64,000 nucleotides of DNA from NCBI GenBank assembly GCA_022447625.1, contig JAKVAX010000011.1, positions 1-64,000 on the forward strand, written 5' to 3'. Positions 8,423 to 16,273 of this stretch are shown in pieces. Each line of letters opens with the position of its first letter. The stretch's first letter is position 1. Source of the DNA: Flavobacteriales bacterium (lineage in GTDB: Bacteria > Bacteroidota > Bacteroidia > Flavobacteriales_D > Sanyastnellaceae). The notes below the pieces were generated by a model, which worked only from the letters and a program-made list of their open reading frames with translations, was not told where the DNA came from and searched no databases. The position numbers were made by a program, and so were the translations under genes.

Positions 8423-8722
8423 GTTGGAAAGAATATTCAAAGCGATGGCAGCATCAAAGACGACGGCAAGTCGCTGCTTCGCGATTACATCTCTGAAGAA
8501 GAATTGTGGGCGTGTACTACATGTAATGCTTGTACAGAGGCTTGTCCGGTCAACATTGATCCGGTAAGCATCATCCTTGATCTACGTCGTCACTTGATCA
8601 TGGAAGAATCGAAATCACCAGAGTCGATCACCTCTATGTTTAACAACGTAGAAAACAACGGAGCACCATGGGCCTTCCCTGCTGCTGATCGAGGAAAGTG
8701 GATCGAAGAACTTAACGCGTAA
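8423..8722 (+). pseudogene. C-terminal part of the same (Fe-S)-binding protein, downstream of the in-frame stop
   Basis: Read in the same frame as the upstream part, this stretch encodes 99 residues with the second 4Fe-4S motif (CTTCNACTEACP). They include the conserved NGAPWAFP stretch usual at the end of this family. There is no ATG near the break; the first possible start in frame is a TTG at 8504, which would drop the linker but keep the cluster motif. Six bases separate it from the CCG-domain partner gene. Conservation right up to the break suggests that the damage is recent, that the stop is read through, or that the base call is wrong. Confidence 0.75.
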
Positions 8723-8727
8723 GAAAG

Positions 8728-9531
8728 ATGGCTGAACATATTAACGTACCAACCGTAGCGCAAATGGTCAGCGCTGGAGAAGTGCCTGAAATCCTATTCT
8801 GGGTAGGCTGCTCTGGAAGTTTTGATGACCGCGCAAAGAAAATCACCAAAGCGATCGTTCGCATTCTTCATCATACTGGTGTCAAGTTTGCCGTGCTTGG
8901 AGCTGAGGAGACGTGTACTGGTGATCCTGCAAAGCGTGCTGGAAATGAATTCCTTTTCCAGATGCAAGCCATGCAGAACATCATGGTCTTGAACGGCTAT
9001 GAGATCAAGAAGATCGTCACTGGTTGTCCGCACTGCTTCAACATCTTGAAGAACGAATATCCTGAGCTCGGAGGTAACTACGAGGTCATGCACCATACAC
9101 AACTCATTAACGACCTGATCAAAGAAGGAAAGCTTGCCATCAAAGGCGGTGAATCTTTCAAAGGTCGTCGTATCACATTCCACGATCCTTGTTACTTAGG
9201 ACGTGCAAATGACGTATACGAAGCTCCGCGTGAAGCGCTTCAAGCCTTGGATGCTGAGCTCGTTGAAATGCGTCGTTGCAAGCAGAAAGGGTTATGCTGT
9301 GGTGCCGGTGGTGCTCAGATGTTCAAAGAAGCTGAACCTGGCAACAAAGAGGTCAACGTAGAGCGTACTGAAGATGCGCTTGAAGTGAAGCCGAATGTTA
9401 TTGCTACGGGTTGTCCGTTCTGTAACACTATGATGACTGATGGTGTGAAGAATTTCGAAAAAGAAGACAGTGTAGAAGTAATGGATGTAGCGGAGCTGAT
9501 TGCTGAAGCTGCAGACCTCCTTCCATCCTAA
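8728..9531 (+). CDS. (Fe-S)-binding protein with two CCG domains (HdrB/GlcF-like)
   Basis: This 267-residue soluble protein carries two cysteine-rich CCG repeats, as in heterodisulfide reductase subunit B and glycolate oxidase subunit F. The first has Cys28, Cys63 and C100-PH-C103. The second has Cys155, C190-C191-G and C229-PF-C232. It should hold a cluster at an interface with the preceding membrane Fe-S protein and pass electrons to or from the quinone pool; the physiological donor is unknown. The gene pair stands next to cell-envelope genes in many Bacteroidota. Because its partner is broken by a stop codon, function of the pair in this strain is uncertain. Confidence 0.85.
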   Translation: MAEHINVPTVAQMVSAGEVPEILFWVGCSGSFDDRAKKITKAIVRILHHTGVKFAVLGAEETCTGDPAKRAGNEFLFQMQAMQNIMVLNGYEIKKIVTGCPHCFNILKNEYPELGGNYEVMHHTQLINDLIKEGKLAIKGGESFKGRRITFHDPCYLGRANDVYEAPREALQALDAELVEMRRCKQKGLCCGAGGAQMFKEAEPGNKEVNVERTEDALEVKPNVIATGCPFCNTMMTDGVKNFEKEDSVEVMDVAELIAEAADLLPS

Positions 9532-9544
9532 CGTTTTTTTAGCC

Positions 9545-9573
9545 TTTTGAGGTAGTCAATTTGGCTATCTTTA
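9545..9573 (+). promoter_or_regulatory. Probable promoter of fabG
   Basis: TTTTG (9545-9549) and TATCTTTA (9566-9573) are separated by 16 bases and resemble the Bacteroidota -33/-7 pair, with one mismatch in the -7 element. The implied transcript start near 9579 lies after the TTG at 9561, which supports ATG 9594 as the fabG start. Confidence 0.45.
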
Positions 9574-9593
9574 CCCATTCCAAAATCAACTTG

Positions 9594-10340
9594 ATGAAAT
9601 TACTTGAAGGAAAGGTGGCGATCATCACTGGTGCCTCTCGCGGTATCGGAAAAGGAATCGCTGAATCTTTTGTTGCCCATGGGGCTAAAGTCGCTTTTAC
9701 TTACCTCTCTAGCGAGGAAAAGGCGCGTGCCCTTGAAGCTGAGCTCTCTGCAAATGGCGTAGAAGCGAAAGGTTTCCGCTCAGATGCTTCGAAATTCGAT
9801 GAAGCACAGAAGCTTGTAGAAGAGGTAGTTGCCCACTTCGGTACGGTAGATATCCTAATCAACAACGCCGGAATCACTCGTGACACACTCTTGATGCGTA
9901 TGAGCGAAGAGCAGTGGGACGAAGTAATGGAGATCAACTTGAAGTCTTGTTTCAACCTGACGAAGGGTGTGTTGCGTACCATGCTTAAAGCGCGAAGCGG
10001 TAGCATCATCAACATGAGCTCTGTGGTTGGAGTAAAAGGAAACGCTGGACAAGCGAACTACGCAGCATCAAAGGCTGGAATCCTCGGATTCACGAAGTCT
10101 GTAGCTGCTGAGCTTGGTTCTCGTAATATCCGTTGCAATGCCATTGCTCCTGGATTCATTGAAACTGAAATGACAGGCGCCTTGGATGAGAAGGTAGTAC
10201 AGGAATGGCGTGAAGCAATTCCATTGAAGCGTGGTGGTTCGCCTGAAGACGTTGCCAACCTCGCCATCTTCCTTGCATCAGATATGAGCGCATATATCAC
10301 TGGTCAGACGATCAACGTCGACGGTGGAATGTTGATGTAA
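9594..10340 (+). CDS. fabG: 3-oxoacyl-[acyl-carrier-protein] reductase
   Basis: FabG reduces 3-oxoacyl-ACP to 3-hydroxyacyl-ACP with NADPH in each round of fatty-acid elongation. The 248-residue short-chain dehydrogenase shows the nucleotide motif GASRGIG (13-19), NNAG (90-93) and the catalytic Ser143, Tyr156 and Lys160 with the spacing of the E. coli enzyme. The C-terminus ends in the usual NVDGGM pattern. A longer frame begins at a TTG at 9561, but the ATG at 9594 gives the standard N-terminus and fits the promoter upstream. The next gene begins only six bases after the stop, so the two are probably co-transcribed. Confidence 0.93.
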   Translation: MKLLEGKVAIITGASRGIGKGIAESFVAHGAKVAFTYLSSEEKARALEAELSANGVEAKGFRSDASKFDEAQKLVEEVVAHFGTVDILINNAGITRDTLLMRMSEEQWDEVMEINLKSCFNLTKGVLRTMLKARSGSIINMSSVVGVKGNAGQANYAASKAGILGFTKSVAAELGSRNIRCNAIAPGFIETEMTGALDEKVVQEWREAIPLKRGGSPEDVANLAIFLASDMSAYITGQTINVDGGMLM

Positions 10341-10346
10341 GCGCCG

Positions 10347-12434
10347 TTGGATATCCTGTTTGAACAACCGAATTGGCTCATTGCCGTGTGTCTGCTTCTA
10401 GCAGCACTGTTCGCTGTGTTCTTATACAGGAAAGATCGACTGAACCGTCACCTTTCAATTGGTACCAGAGCTTTCCTTGGGGTCCTTCGATTTGTTGCAC
10501 TTTTCTTGCTTTCTCTATTCTTGCTGCACCCCTTGGTGCGTACCATTAATCGAGAAGTAGAAGAACCGTTAGTTGTGGTTGTTCAAGACAATAGTGAATC
10601 ATTGGTTATGGCCAAAGATTCAGCCTTTGTCAAGAACGAATGGCCTGCGCAACTCGATGATCTTATCAGTCAGATTGGCGATAAGTATGAGGTACGTCCA
10701 TACACTTTCGGAAGCACGCTTCGCGAGGGCATTGACAGCATTTCATTCACTGAGAAGTCAACAGACATCTCTAAGCTCTTTGATGGCATCTACAATCGAT
10801 ATAGCAATCGTAACATAGGCGCTGTCATCATTGCCTCTGATGGCATCTACAACGAAGGAGCCGATCCACGTTACCAAAGTCGGAAGCTGGATGCTCCCGT
10901 CTTTACGATTGCGCTTGGTGATACCAGTGTGAAGCGCGACATGCGTATAGCGGAAGTCGCGAATAACCGATTGGCTTACTTGGGCAATCAATTCCCTATT
11001 GAGATTACCACAGAGGGTAAGAAAGCGGCCGGTGAAACGGTTCGTATTTCTGTTTCCCACAAGGGAAATCAAGTTTGGAGCGAAAGCCTGACCATTGCAG
11101 ATGATTACGTCTTGGATACACGTCGTGCAGTGCTCGAAGCCAAAGAGGCTGGACTGCAGCGCTACGTGATTACTGTTTCCACGATAGACAATGAGGTAAC
11201 AACTGCGAATAACCGCTGGGAGGTCTTTATTGATGTTTTGGAGACTCGTCAGAAGATCTTGATCCTTGCAGAAGCTCCGCACCCAGATGTGGCTGCTTTG
11301 CGAAGTGCGATTAGCTCGAATCTGAATTACGAAGTCGAGAGTGTCATCGCTGAGAACTATGAAGGAGATCTAGAAGACGAAAGCTTAGTCATTTTCCACG
11401 GCATTCCGGTTTCCAATAACACTGGGACCAAGATGCTTTTGAAAGGGCTCAAGGAAGGCATTCCTTCCCTGGTCGTGCTTACTCAGCAGACCAACATGAC
11501 CGCCTTCAACAACTTGAAGATGGGCTATGCTTTGAGAGCATACAATGGCACCAGCAATGATGTTGGTGGAACATTCTCTAAGGGCTTCCCCTACTTCCAG
11601 GTTGATGACGAAACACAGGCGCTGATTCGTGAGCTGCCTCCGCTAGCTGTTCCTTTCGGAGATCTTCAATCGGTTGAGGGTTCGGTGAATATGATCAGCC
11701 AGCGTGTGGGGAACATTGAAACGGATCTTCCTTTGATTTCATTCAACCAAGTCAACGGTACGAAGGTGGGTGTTATCACTGGTGAAGGCATTTGGCGTTG
11801 GAGAATGGTAAGTTACCTCAAGCGAGATAACCACGAAGCATTTGATGGCTTGATCTCAAGTATAGTTCAATACATGGCCAACCGCGAAGACCGTCGTCAA
11901 TTCCGTATTGACGCGCCACGTGATCTCCTAGAGAATGAGCGCATGGTGTTCAATGCTGAGGTTTACAATGACAGTTACGAAGCCATTACTGATCCTGAAG
12001 TTGCATTGACCTTGACTTCTGTTGAGGGTATCAATTATGATTTCGCCTTTGGGCGGAACGGCGATTTCTATCGCCTTGATGCTGGCCTTCTTCCCGTAGG
12101 AGACTATAACTGGGAAGCTACAACCATCATCGGCGGGAGAAACTACTCCGAACGCGGAAGCCTCTCCATTGCTCCTGTTCAACTCGAAATGGCCACCACT
12201 ACGGCTGACCACAAACTCCTTTACCAACTCGCCATCGACAACGGCGGTGACATGGTGTATCCAGATCAGGTAGCACAACTCGCCACTATGATCGAAGAAA
12301 GCGGCAATGCCGTCGCTGTTTCTTACGAGCGCAAAAAGCTCTCAGACCTCATCAACTTGCCATGGATTTTGGGGTTGATTCTACTGCTACTCAGTCTGGA
12401 GTGGCTCTTAAGAAAACGTTCGGGATCTTATTAG
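10347..12434 (+). CDS. Large membrane protein with VWA-like domain
   Basis: The 695-residue product starts with two transmembrane helices (about 9-27 and 42-61) and ends with one (about 669-687). Between them is a large periplasmic or cytosolic region. Residues 76-85 read VVVVQDNSES: an Asp81-x-Ser83-x-Ser85 triplet like the metal-binding MIDAS of von Willebrand A domains, followed by an IIASDGIYNEG strand near 160. The layout matches Bacteroidota membrane proteins with a BatA-like helix pair and a VWA or glutamine-amidotransferase-like fold. Their role is unknown. The start is a TTG at 10347; the N-terminus LFEQPNWLIAV fits a membrane start. Probably in an operon with fabG. Confidence 0.75.
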   Translation: MDILFEQPNWLIAVCLLLAALFAVFLYRKDRLNRHLSIGTRAFLGVLRFVALFLLSLFLLHPLVRTINREVEEPLVVVVQDNSESLVMAKDSAFVKNEWPAQLDDLISQIGDKYEVRPYTFGSTLREGIDSISFTEKSTDISKLFDGIYNRYSNRNIGAVIIASDGIYNEGADPRYQSRKLDAPVFTIALGDTSVKRDMRIAEVANNRLAYLGNQFPIEITTEGKKAAGETVRISVSHKGNQVWSESLTIADDYVLDTRRAVLEAKEAGLQRYVITVSTIDNEVTTANNRWEVFIDVLETRQKILILAEAPHPDVAALRSAISSNLNYEVESVIAENYEGDLEDESLVIFHGIPVSNNTGTKMLLKGLKEGIPSLVVLTQQTNMTAFNNLKMGYALRAYNGTSNDVGGTFSKGFPYFQVDDETQALIRELPPLAVPFGDLQSVEGSVNMISQRVGNIETDLPLISFNQVNGTKVGVITGEGIWRWRMVSYLKRDNHEAFDGLISSIVQYMANREDRRQFRIDAPRDLLENERMVFNAEVYNDSYEAITDPEVALTLTSVEGINYDFAFGRNGDFYRLDAGLLPVGDYNWEATTIIGGRNYSERGSLSIAPVQLEMATTTADHKLLYQLAIDNGGDMVYPDQVAQLATMIEESGNAVAVSYERKKLSDLINLPWILGLILLLLSLEWLLRKRSGSY

Positions 12435-12438
12435 GCAC

Positions 12439-12532
12439 GCGGATTGCAGAACGCAGATCGCGGTGTGGAATGTGGAATGAATTTATCGAAACCAGAATCC
12501 ACTAACTTACACCTATAGCCTAACGCCTCCCC
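12439..12532. repeat. Heptamer words, including a 28-base block shared with 14365-14392
   Basis: Six in-register heptamers (GCGGATT, GCAGAAC, GCAGATC, GCGGTGT, GGAATGT, GGAATGA) run from 12439 to 12480. A unique ATTTATCGAAAC piece follows, then a CCTATAG/CCTAACG word (12512-12525). Bases 12465-12492 are identical to 14365-14392, and the CTATAGCCTAACGCCT-like word follows at a similar distance in both places. The two gaps therefore share a common ancestor sequence. Confidence 0.8.
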
Positions 12533-12634
12533 AAATCCCACCATTCACCTTGCTCCGGCTCCCGTTCCCCATACTTTGAAACAAACCGACGTGTTCTGGG
12601 CTTAATTTGATGGTATCTATTAAACCCTCACATC

Positions 12635-13465
12635 ATGGCGAACAATCCTAATACACGACTCTTAAAATTCGGGATACCTGTTATTGCTGGTATCGTGATT
12701 CTTGTGGTCTTTTGGTCATCATTTACAGTAACTATCCCGTCTGGTCATGCTGGATTGATGTTCCACACCTTTGGTAGTGGTATCAATACAGAAGAAGCTC
12801 CGCTTGGACAAGGATTCCATTTTAAAGCTCCTTGGAATAAAGTGATCCAGTACGAGGTGCGACAGCAGCAGCGTATGGAACATTTGAGTGTCCTCTCATC
12901 GAATCTTTTGAAGATTGAGATGGACTTGACTGTATTCTTTCAACCGATATATGATAAACTCGGTTACTTGGAAGTAGAACGTTCTAAAGAGTATCAAGAT
13001 AAAGTGATCGTTCCAGCTATGCGGTCAGTTGCCCGCGAAGTCATTGCCAAGTATTTACCTGAAGAGATCAATACAACCAAGCGCGAGCAGATTCAGAATG
13101 AGATTACCTCCGCTTTGGCTGCGAAATTTGAGGACAATTACGTCCAGTTGAATGACGTACTTCTTCGCAACATCAAGCTACCGCCGAAATTGGAAGAGGC
13201 CATTGAACGGAAACTACAGCAAGAGCAAGAAAGCCTAGAGTACGAATTCCGCATTGAAAAAGCGAGAAAAGAAGCAGAACGCAAGCGCATCGAAGCAACA
13301 GGTATTCGTGATTTCCAAGACATCGTATCTGATGGTGTAACAGATGATCTACTCAAGTGGAAAGGAATCGAAGCCACCCAAGCACTAGCTGAATCCGAAA
13401 ATGCGAAGGTCATTGTCATCGGTTCAGGTGAAGATGGGTTGCCGATTATTTTAGGAGGAAACTAG
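12635..13465 (+). CDS. Prohibitin-like SPFH-domain membrane protein
   Basis: The 276-residue protein has one N-terminal helix (about 10-30) followed by an SPFH/band-7 domain (about 30-200) with prohibitin-like features (VTIPSGHAGLMF, GLGQGFHFKAPW-type, VIVPAMRSVAREVIAKY). The C-terminal part is charged and helical (KARKEAERKRIEATG), as expected for ring-forming prohibitins. Such proteins assemble into large rings on the membrane and often work with FtsH-type proteases; ftsH is in the same window, but not adjacent. The ATG at 12635 gives a normal-length protein. The gaps on both sides are filled with heptamer words. Confidence 0.85.
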   Translation: MANNPNTRLLKFGIPVIAGIVILVVFWSSFTVTIPSGHAGLMFHTFGSGINTEEAPLGQGFHFKAPWNKVIQYEVRQQQRMEHLSVLSSNLLKIEMDLTVFFQPIYDKLGYLEVERSKEYQDKVIVPAMRSVAREVIAKYLPEEINTTKREQIQNEITSALAAKFEDNYVQLNDVLLRNIKLPPKLEEAIERKLQQEQESLEYEFRIEKARKEAERKRIEATGIRDFQDIVSDGVTDDLLKWKGIEATQALAESENAKVIVIGSGEDGLPIILGGN

Positions 13466-13471
13466 TTTTTG

Positions 13472-13541
13472 GGCTTATGGCTTAAGGCGTAAGGCGGAGT
13501 GATGATGCTGTTTCCGGCGTCCGGTATCCGGCGTCCGTATA
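13472..13541. repeat. Two heptamer arrays (GGCTTAA word and CCGGCGT word)
   Basis: GGCTTAT, GGCTTAA, GGCGTAA and GGCGGAG occupy 13472-13499. CCGGCGT, CCGGTAT, CCGGCGT and CCGTATA occupy 13514-13541. The GGCTTAA word recurs at 19000-19027 and 52797-52817 and, inverted, at 19699-19726. The CCGGCGT word recurs at 14480-14486. Confidence 0.8.
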
Positions 13542-13640
13542 ACCTCGCATTACTAACGCCTAGCCATGCCCACAAGGCATTGTGAGTTCTTCTCGTACAC
13601 AGTACGATTAACGACGCAAGTTTCCCCCTACCTTCCATCT

Positions 13641-14270
13641 ATGGAAAGAAGCTGGCGCTCTAGACGACGTATTCGAAGACTTGCTATTGTATTGGGAGTG
13701 ATTGTGCTCCTTGGGGCTTTGCACAAACCTATTCTGCGTGGAATGGGGTCTTTTTTGATTGCAGAAGATCCGAAGACGCCGAGTTCGGCTCTGATTGTCT
13801 TGGGTGGAAATAGCTTTGAACGTGGAATTGAAGCAGCGAAGTTGTATGAAGAAGGCTTAGCTGATCACATTGTTTGTACCGGAGGAAACATCCCTACCGT
13901 GCTTTCTGCACTCGACAACGAGATGTACGAATCAGAAGTAACCCGAATCTACCTTGGGAACAATAACGTACCTATAGACAAGATTACGGCGCTTACGGGT
14001 AGCACCAGCACCAAGGAGGAGTCATACGAGGTCAGAGAATGGTGTGATGCCAACAACGTGGAATCGATCACCGTCATCTCCAGCTCGTTTCATTTAAGAA
14101 GGGTACGTATGGTCTTTGAACAATCCTTTGAAGACAGCAACACCGAGGTCTATTATCGAGGAGCCTCACCTCAGAACTACGAAGTAGAAGAATGGTGGAA
14201 AGCCGAAGGCGGATTGATCTTCGTGTTTAACGAGTATGCGAAGTACGCGTACTACCTGATTAAGTTTTAG
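13641..14270 (+). CDS. DUF218 (YdcF/SanA-like) membrane-anchored protein
   Basis: The 209-residue product has a basic N-terminus, one transmembrane helix (about 15-32) and a DUF218 domain. The domain shows the usual sequence of LIVLGGNSFERGIEAAKLY, VCTGG, the TSTKEESYEV stretch and VISSSFHLRRVRMVF. YdcF and SanA proteins are linked to envelope function in E. coli, but their biochemical activity is not settled. The frame could start earlier at 13566, but that extension reads through a heptamer-rich gap and has no family resemblance, so ATG 13641 is preferred. Confidence 0.8.
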   Translation: MERSWRSRRRIRRLAIVLGVIVLLGALHKPILRGMGSFLIAEDPKTPSSALIVLGGNSFERGIEAAKLYEEGLADHIVCTGGNIPTVLSALDNEMYESEVTRIYLGNNNVPIDKITALTGSTSTKEESYEVREWCDANNVESITVISSSFHLRRVRMVFEQSFEDSNTEVYYRGASPQNYEVEEWWKAEGGLIFVFNEYAKYAYYLIKF

Positions 14271-14296
14271 CGCAGGCGGTAGGCAGTATGCCGGAT

Positions 14297-14380
14297 GGTT
14301 CGTGGTTCGTGGTTCGTGGTTCGTGGAATGTGGAATGTGGAATGTGGAATGTGGAATGTGGAATGTGGAATGTGGAATGA
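14297..14380. repeat. Heptamer tandem array: 4 x GGTTCGT, 7 x GGAATGT, 1 x GGAATGA
   Basis: Twelve perfect 7-base units run without slippage. Two related words (GGTTCGT and GGAATGT, differing at three positions) are each internally uniform, unlike the more degenerate arrays elsewhere. Runs this uniform suggest recent expansion by slippage or copying and should vary in number between strains. Confidence 0.95.
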
Positions 14381-14405
14381 ATTTATCGAAACTAGTCTGC
14401 GCATA

Positions 14406-14440
14406 CTAACGCCCATAGCCTAACGCCTAAAGCCCGCTGA
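14406..14440. repeat. Heptamer array (CTAACGC word, 5 units)
   Basis: CTAACGC, CCATAGC, CTAACGC, CTAAAGC and CCGCTGA follow each other in register. The same words occur at 12512-12532 and, loosely, at 56185-56207 between two genes of the S51 operon. Confidence 0.75.
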
Positions 14441-14572
14441 GCACGCTACCCAGCCGAAGGCGAACTAATCATGCTAATTCCGGCGTCCGAAGTTTTGGCC
14501 ACACCTTCAAATTATGAATTTCCTTAACCCCTTTTGCCATTTCGCCTTTTCGCCATTTAGCCCTTTAAGGAC

Positions 14573-14602
14573 AAAAAAACGCCCTACCATTCGGTAGAGC
14601 GC
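14573..14602 (-). terminator. Intrinsic terminator of rpmB
   Basis: Reading the minus strand, a GCGCTCTACC stem, a GAAT loop and GGTAGGGCG are followed by seven T. It lies 29 bases beyond the rpmB stop codon. Confidence 0.85.
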
Positions 14603-14630
14603 AGAATATATTGGTTGGTTGGTAAGGTTC

Positions 14631-14873
14631 TTACTCTCCAGTATATACTCCTTCAGTCTTAGCGCGTTGAATCGCTGCTTCGATACCGATCTTATTCACG
14701 GTGCGAAGTGCTGAAGTTGAAATACGTAGTTTCACCCAACGATCCTCAGATGGGATGTAGAATTTCTTGTCTACAAGGTTTGGGTAAAAACGGCGCTTCG
14801 TTTTACGGTTCGAGTGGGAAACGTTGTTTCCTACCATCATTCGCTTTCCAGTAAGCTGACATACTCGTGCCAT
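14631..14873 (-). CDS. rpmB: 50S ribosomal protein bL28
   Basis: This 80-residue basic protein matches bL28: MARVCQLTGKRMMVGNNVSH at the N-terminus, then SNRKTKRRFYPNL and the SALRTVNKIGIEAA segment. It is a structural protein of the large ribosomal subunit. It follows cinA by 72 bases on the same strand, an order seen in Flavobacteria. There rpmG (bL33), a DUF4295 gene and ftsY usually follow. Here a strong terminator comes immediately after rpmB and none of those genes is nearby, so the string has been broken. Confidence 0.95.
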   Translation of the reverse strand: MARVCQLTGKRMMVGNNVSHSNRKTKRRFYPNLVDKKFYIPSEDRWVKLRISTSALRTVNKIGIEAAIQRAKTEGVYTGE

Positions 14874-14945
14874 CGTCTTCTTCTTTTACTAGGTTCCTTA
14901 AAAGGGAGTGCAAAGAAACGCAATTTCTTACGAACCGCAAAGGTT

Positions 14946-16187
14946 CTACCCTAAAATTTCGTCCCTTACCATCGATAAAGCCATGTGTACGGCTCGATCT
15001 ATATTTCTAGCCCGGTCTTTTCCGAATCGGAACTCCTTGGCAATCGTTCCTTTAGCTGAGCTTACGGCAATCCATACCAGTCCTACTGGCTTTTCATCTG
15101 AACCTCCTGAGGGTCCGGCTACTCCACTTGTCGCTACGGCGTAATCGGTTCCGAATTTTGATCGGGCTCCTTCGGCCATTTCACGAACTATCGCTTCACT
15201 CACCGCCCCGTGCGCCAAGAATGTTTCGTGCTTCACTCCAAGCTCGCCTTCCTTAATGTCATTGTGATAAGCAATGGTTGACCCCATGAAATACGCTGAG
15301 GCACCTGGTATCGCTGTTAATGCAGAAGCAATCCGTCCTCCTGTGCAGCTTTCCGCGCTAGCGACAGTCAAGCCTTGGTTTGTCAAAAGACGAGACAAAG
15401 TAAACTGAATCGCTTCGTCTTGCTCAGCGTAGACATATTTCCCTGCAAGGGAAATAAACTCATCCGCTTTACGACGCACCTTCGCCTTGATCGCCTCTGC
15501 GTCAGGTCCGATAGAAGTTAGGCGTACTTTCACACTTGTATACGAAGGCAAGTAAGCAATGCTGATCCTCTCAGCCTCCAGTGAATCTTCCCAGTCTTGC
15601 ACCATATCTGACAAACGACTCTCCCCTATTCCTTGGGTCATCATCGTCAAGTGCTCAATGTGTGGCGTCTCAAAGCGCTCCTGAATCATGCGCAAGAGGT
15701 GGTTGTCGACAATACCCTTCATCTCAAAAGGAACGCCAGGCATGGAAACGAACACTGTTCCTTCATGATCGAACCACATTCCTTGGGCAGTTCCTCGAAG
15801 GTTTTCTACCGGAGTGCATTTCGCTGGCAAGGCCGCTTGTTGGCGGTTCACTTCTAGAATTGGAATTCCGCGACCAGCGAAATAAGATTCAATACGCTCA
15901 CGAATATCATCGTGCATGACCAACTCGGTATCAAAGTACTCGCACAAGGTCTTCTTAGTGATGTCATCTCGGGTTGGACCTAATCCACCAGTCATCAGAA
16001 TCAAATCAGCACGTTCACTTGCTTCTTTCAAAGAAGAAAGAATGTGTTCTCTGGTATCTGCAATGCTGGTGATCTGTGCCACGCTGACCCCAATGCTATT
16101 GAGGCGTTTAGCCAACCAGGCTGAATTGGTATCTACGGTTTGTCCGATGAGGATCTCATCTCCGATGGTGATGATCTCTGCGCGCAT
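14946..16187 (-). CDS. cinA: CinA-like protein (nicotinamide-nucleotide amidase, competence/damage-inducible A)
   Basis: The 413-residue product has the full two-domain layout. The N-terminal MoaB/MogA-like domain (about 4-170) shows the GDEILIGQTVDTNSAWLA and LILMTGGLGPTRDD motifs. The C-terminal CinA domain (about 255-410) shows VASAESCTGGRIA and ATSGVAGPSGG. The C-terminal domain deamidates nicotinamide mononucleotide in the pyridine-nucleotide salvage cycle; the N-terminal domain may act on ADP-ribose. The AESCTGG codons contain one copy of the dispersed 15-base motif (15351-15365). Confidence 0.93.
   Translation of the reverse strand: MRAEIITIGDEILIGQTVDTNSAWLAKRLNSIGVSVAQITSIADTREHILSSLKEASERADLILMTGGLGPTRDDITKKTLCEYFDTELVMHDDIRERIESYFAGRGIPILEVNRQQAALPAKCTPVENLRGTAQGMWFDHEGTVFVSMPGVPFEMKGIVDNHLLRMIQERFETPHIEHLTMMTQGIGESRLSDMVQDWEDSLEAERISIAYLPSYTSVKVRLTSIGPDAEAIKAKVRRKADEFISLAGKYVYAEQDEAIQFTLSRLLTNQGLTVASAESCTGGRIASALTAIPGASAYFMGSTIAYHNDIKEGELGVKHETFLAHGAVSEAIVREMAEGARSKFGTDYAVATSGVAGPSGGSDEKPVGLVWIAVSSAKGTIAKEFRFGKDRARNIDRAVHMALSMVRDEILG
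15351..15365 (+). repeat. Dispersed 15-mer TTCCGCGnTAGCGAA, in cinA
   Basis: TTCCGCGCTAGCGAC matches 14 of 14 fixed positions but the last. On the gene strand it encodes V-A-S-A-E. Confidence 0.7.
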
Positions 16188-16248
16188 GCTCTTCTATAAT
16201 TAGGCGCTGCAAGTTACCGCCTTTAGATAAAGCAGCACAATTTCTGCG

Positions 16249-16256
16249 TACGTTTG
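16249..16256 (+). promoter_or_regulatory. -7 promoter element of the DUF4197 gene
   Basis: TACGTTTG is a full match to TAnnTTTG. The transcript would start about 12 bases before the ATG at 16274. Confidence 0.5.
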
Positions 16257-16273
16257 ACTAACAAAATAACCCC

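Larger units (their letters stand above)
14271..14572. other. Repeat-filled intergenic region without a gene
   Basis: This 300-base gap between two convergent genes holds no credible open frame. It contains the long heptamer array (14297-14380), a CTAACGC/CTAAAGC array (14406-14440), the GCCGAAGGC hairpin with CTAATCATGCTAA (14453-14477) and a CCGGCGTCCG word (14480-14489). A loose 8-base pattern (CTTTTGC, CATTTCGC, CTTTTCGC, CATTTAGC) runs to about 14566. Nearly the whole gap is made of words found in other gaps. Confidence 0.7.

Noticed and set aside
14297-14380. CRISPR-like look of the regular array
   Set aside because: Units are 7 bases with no spacers, no repeats of 24-40 bases and no cas genes in the window.
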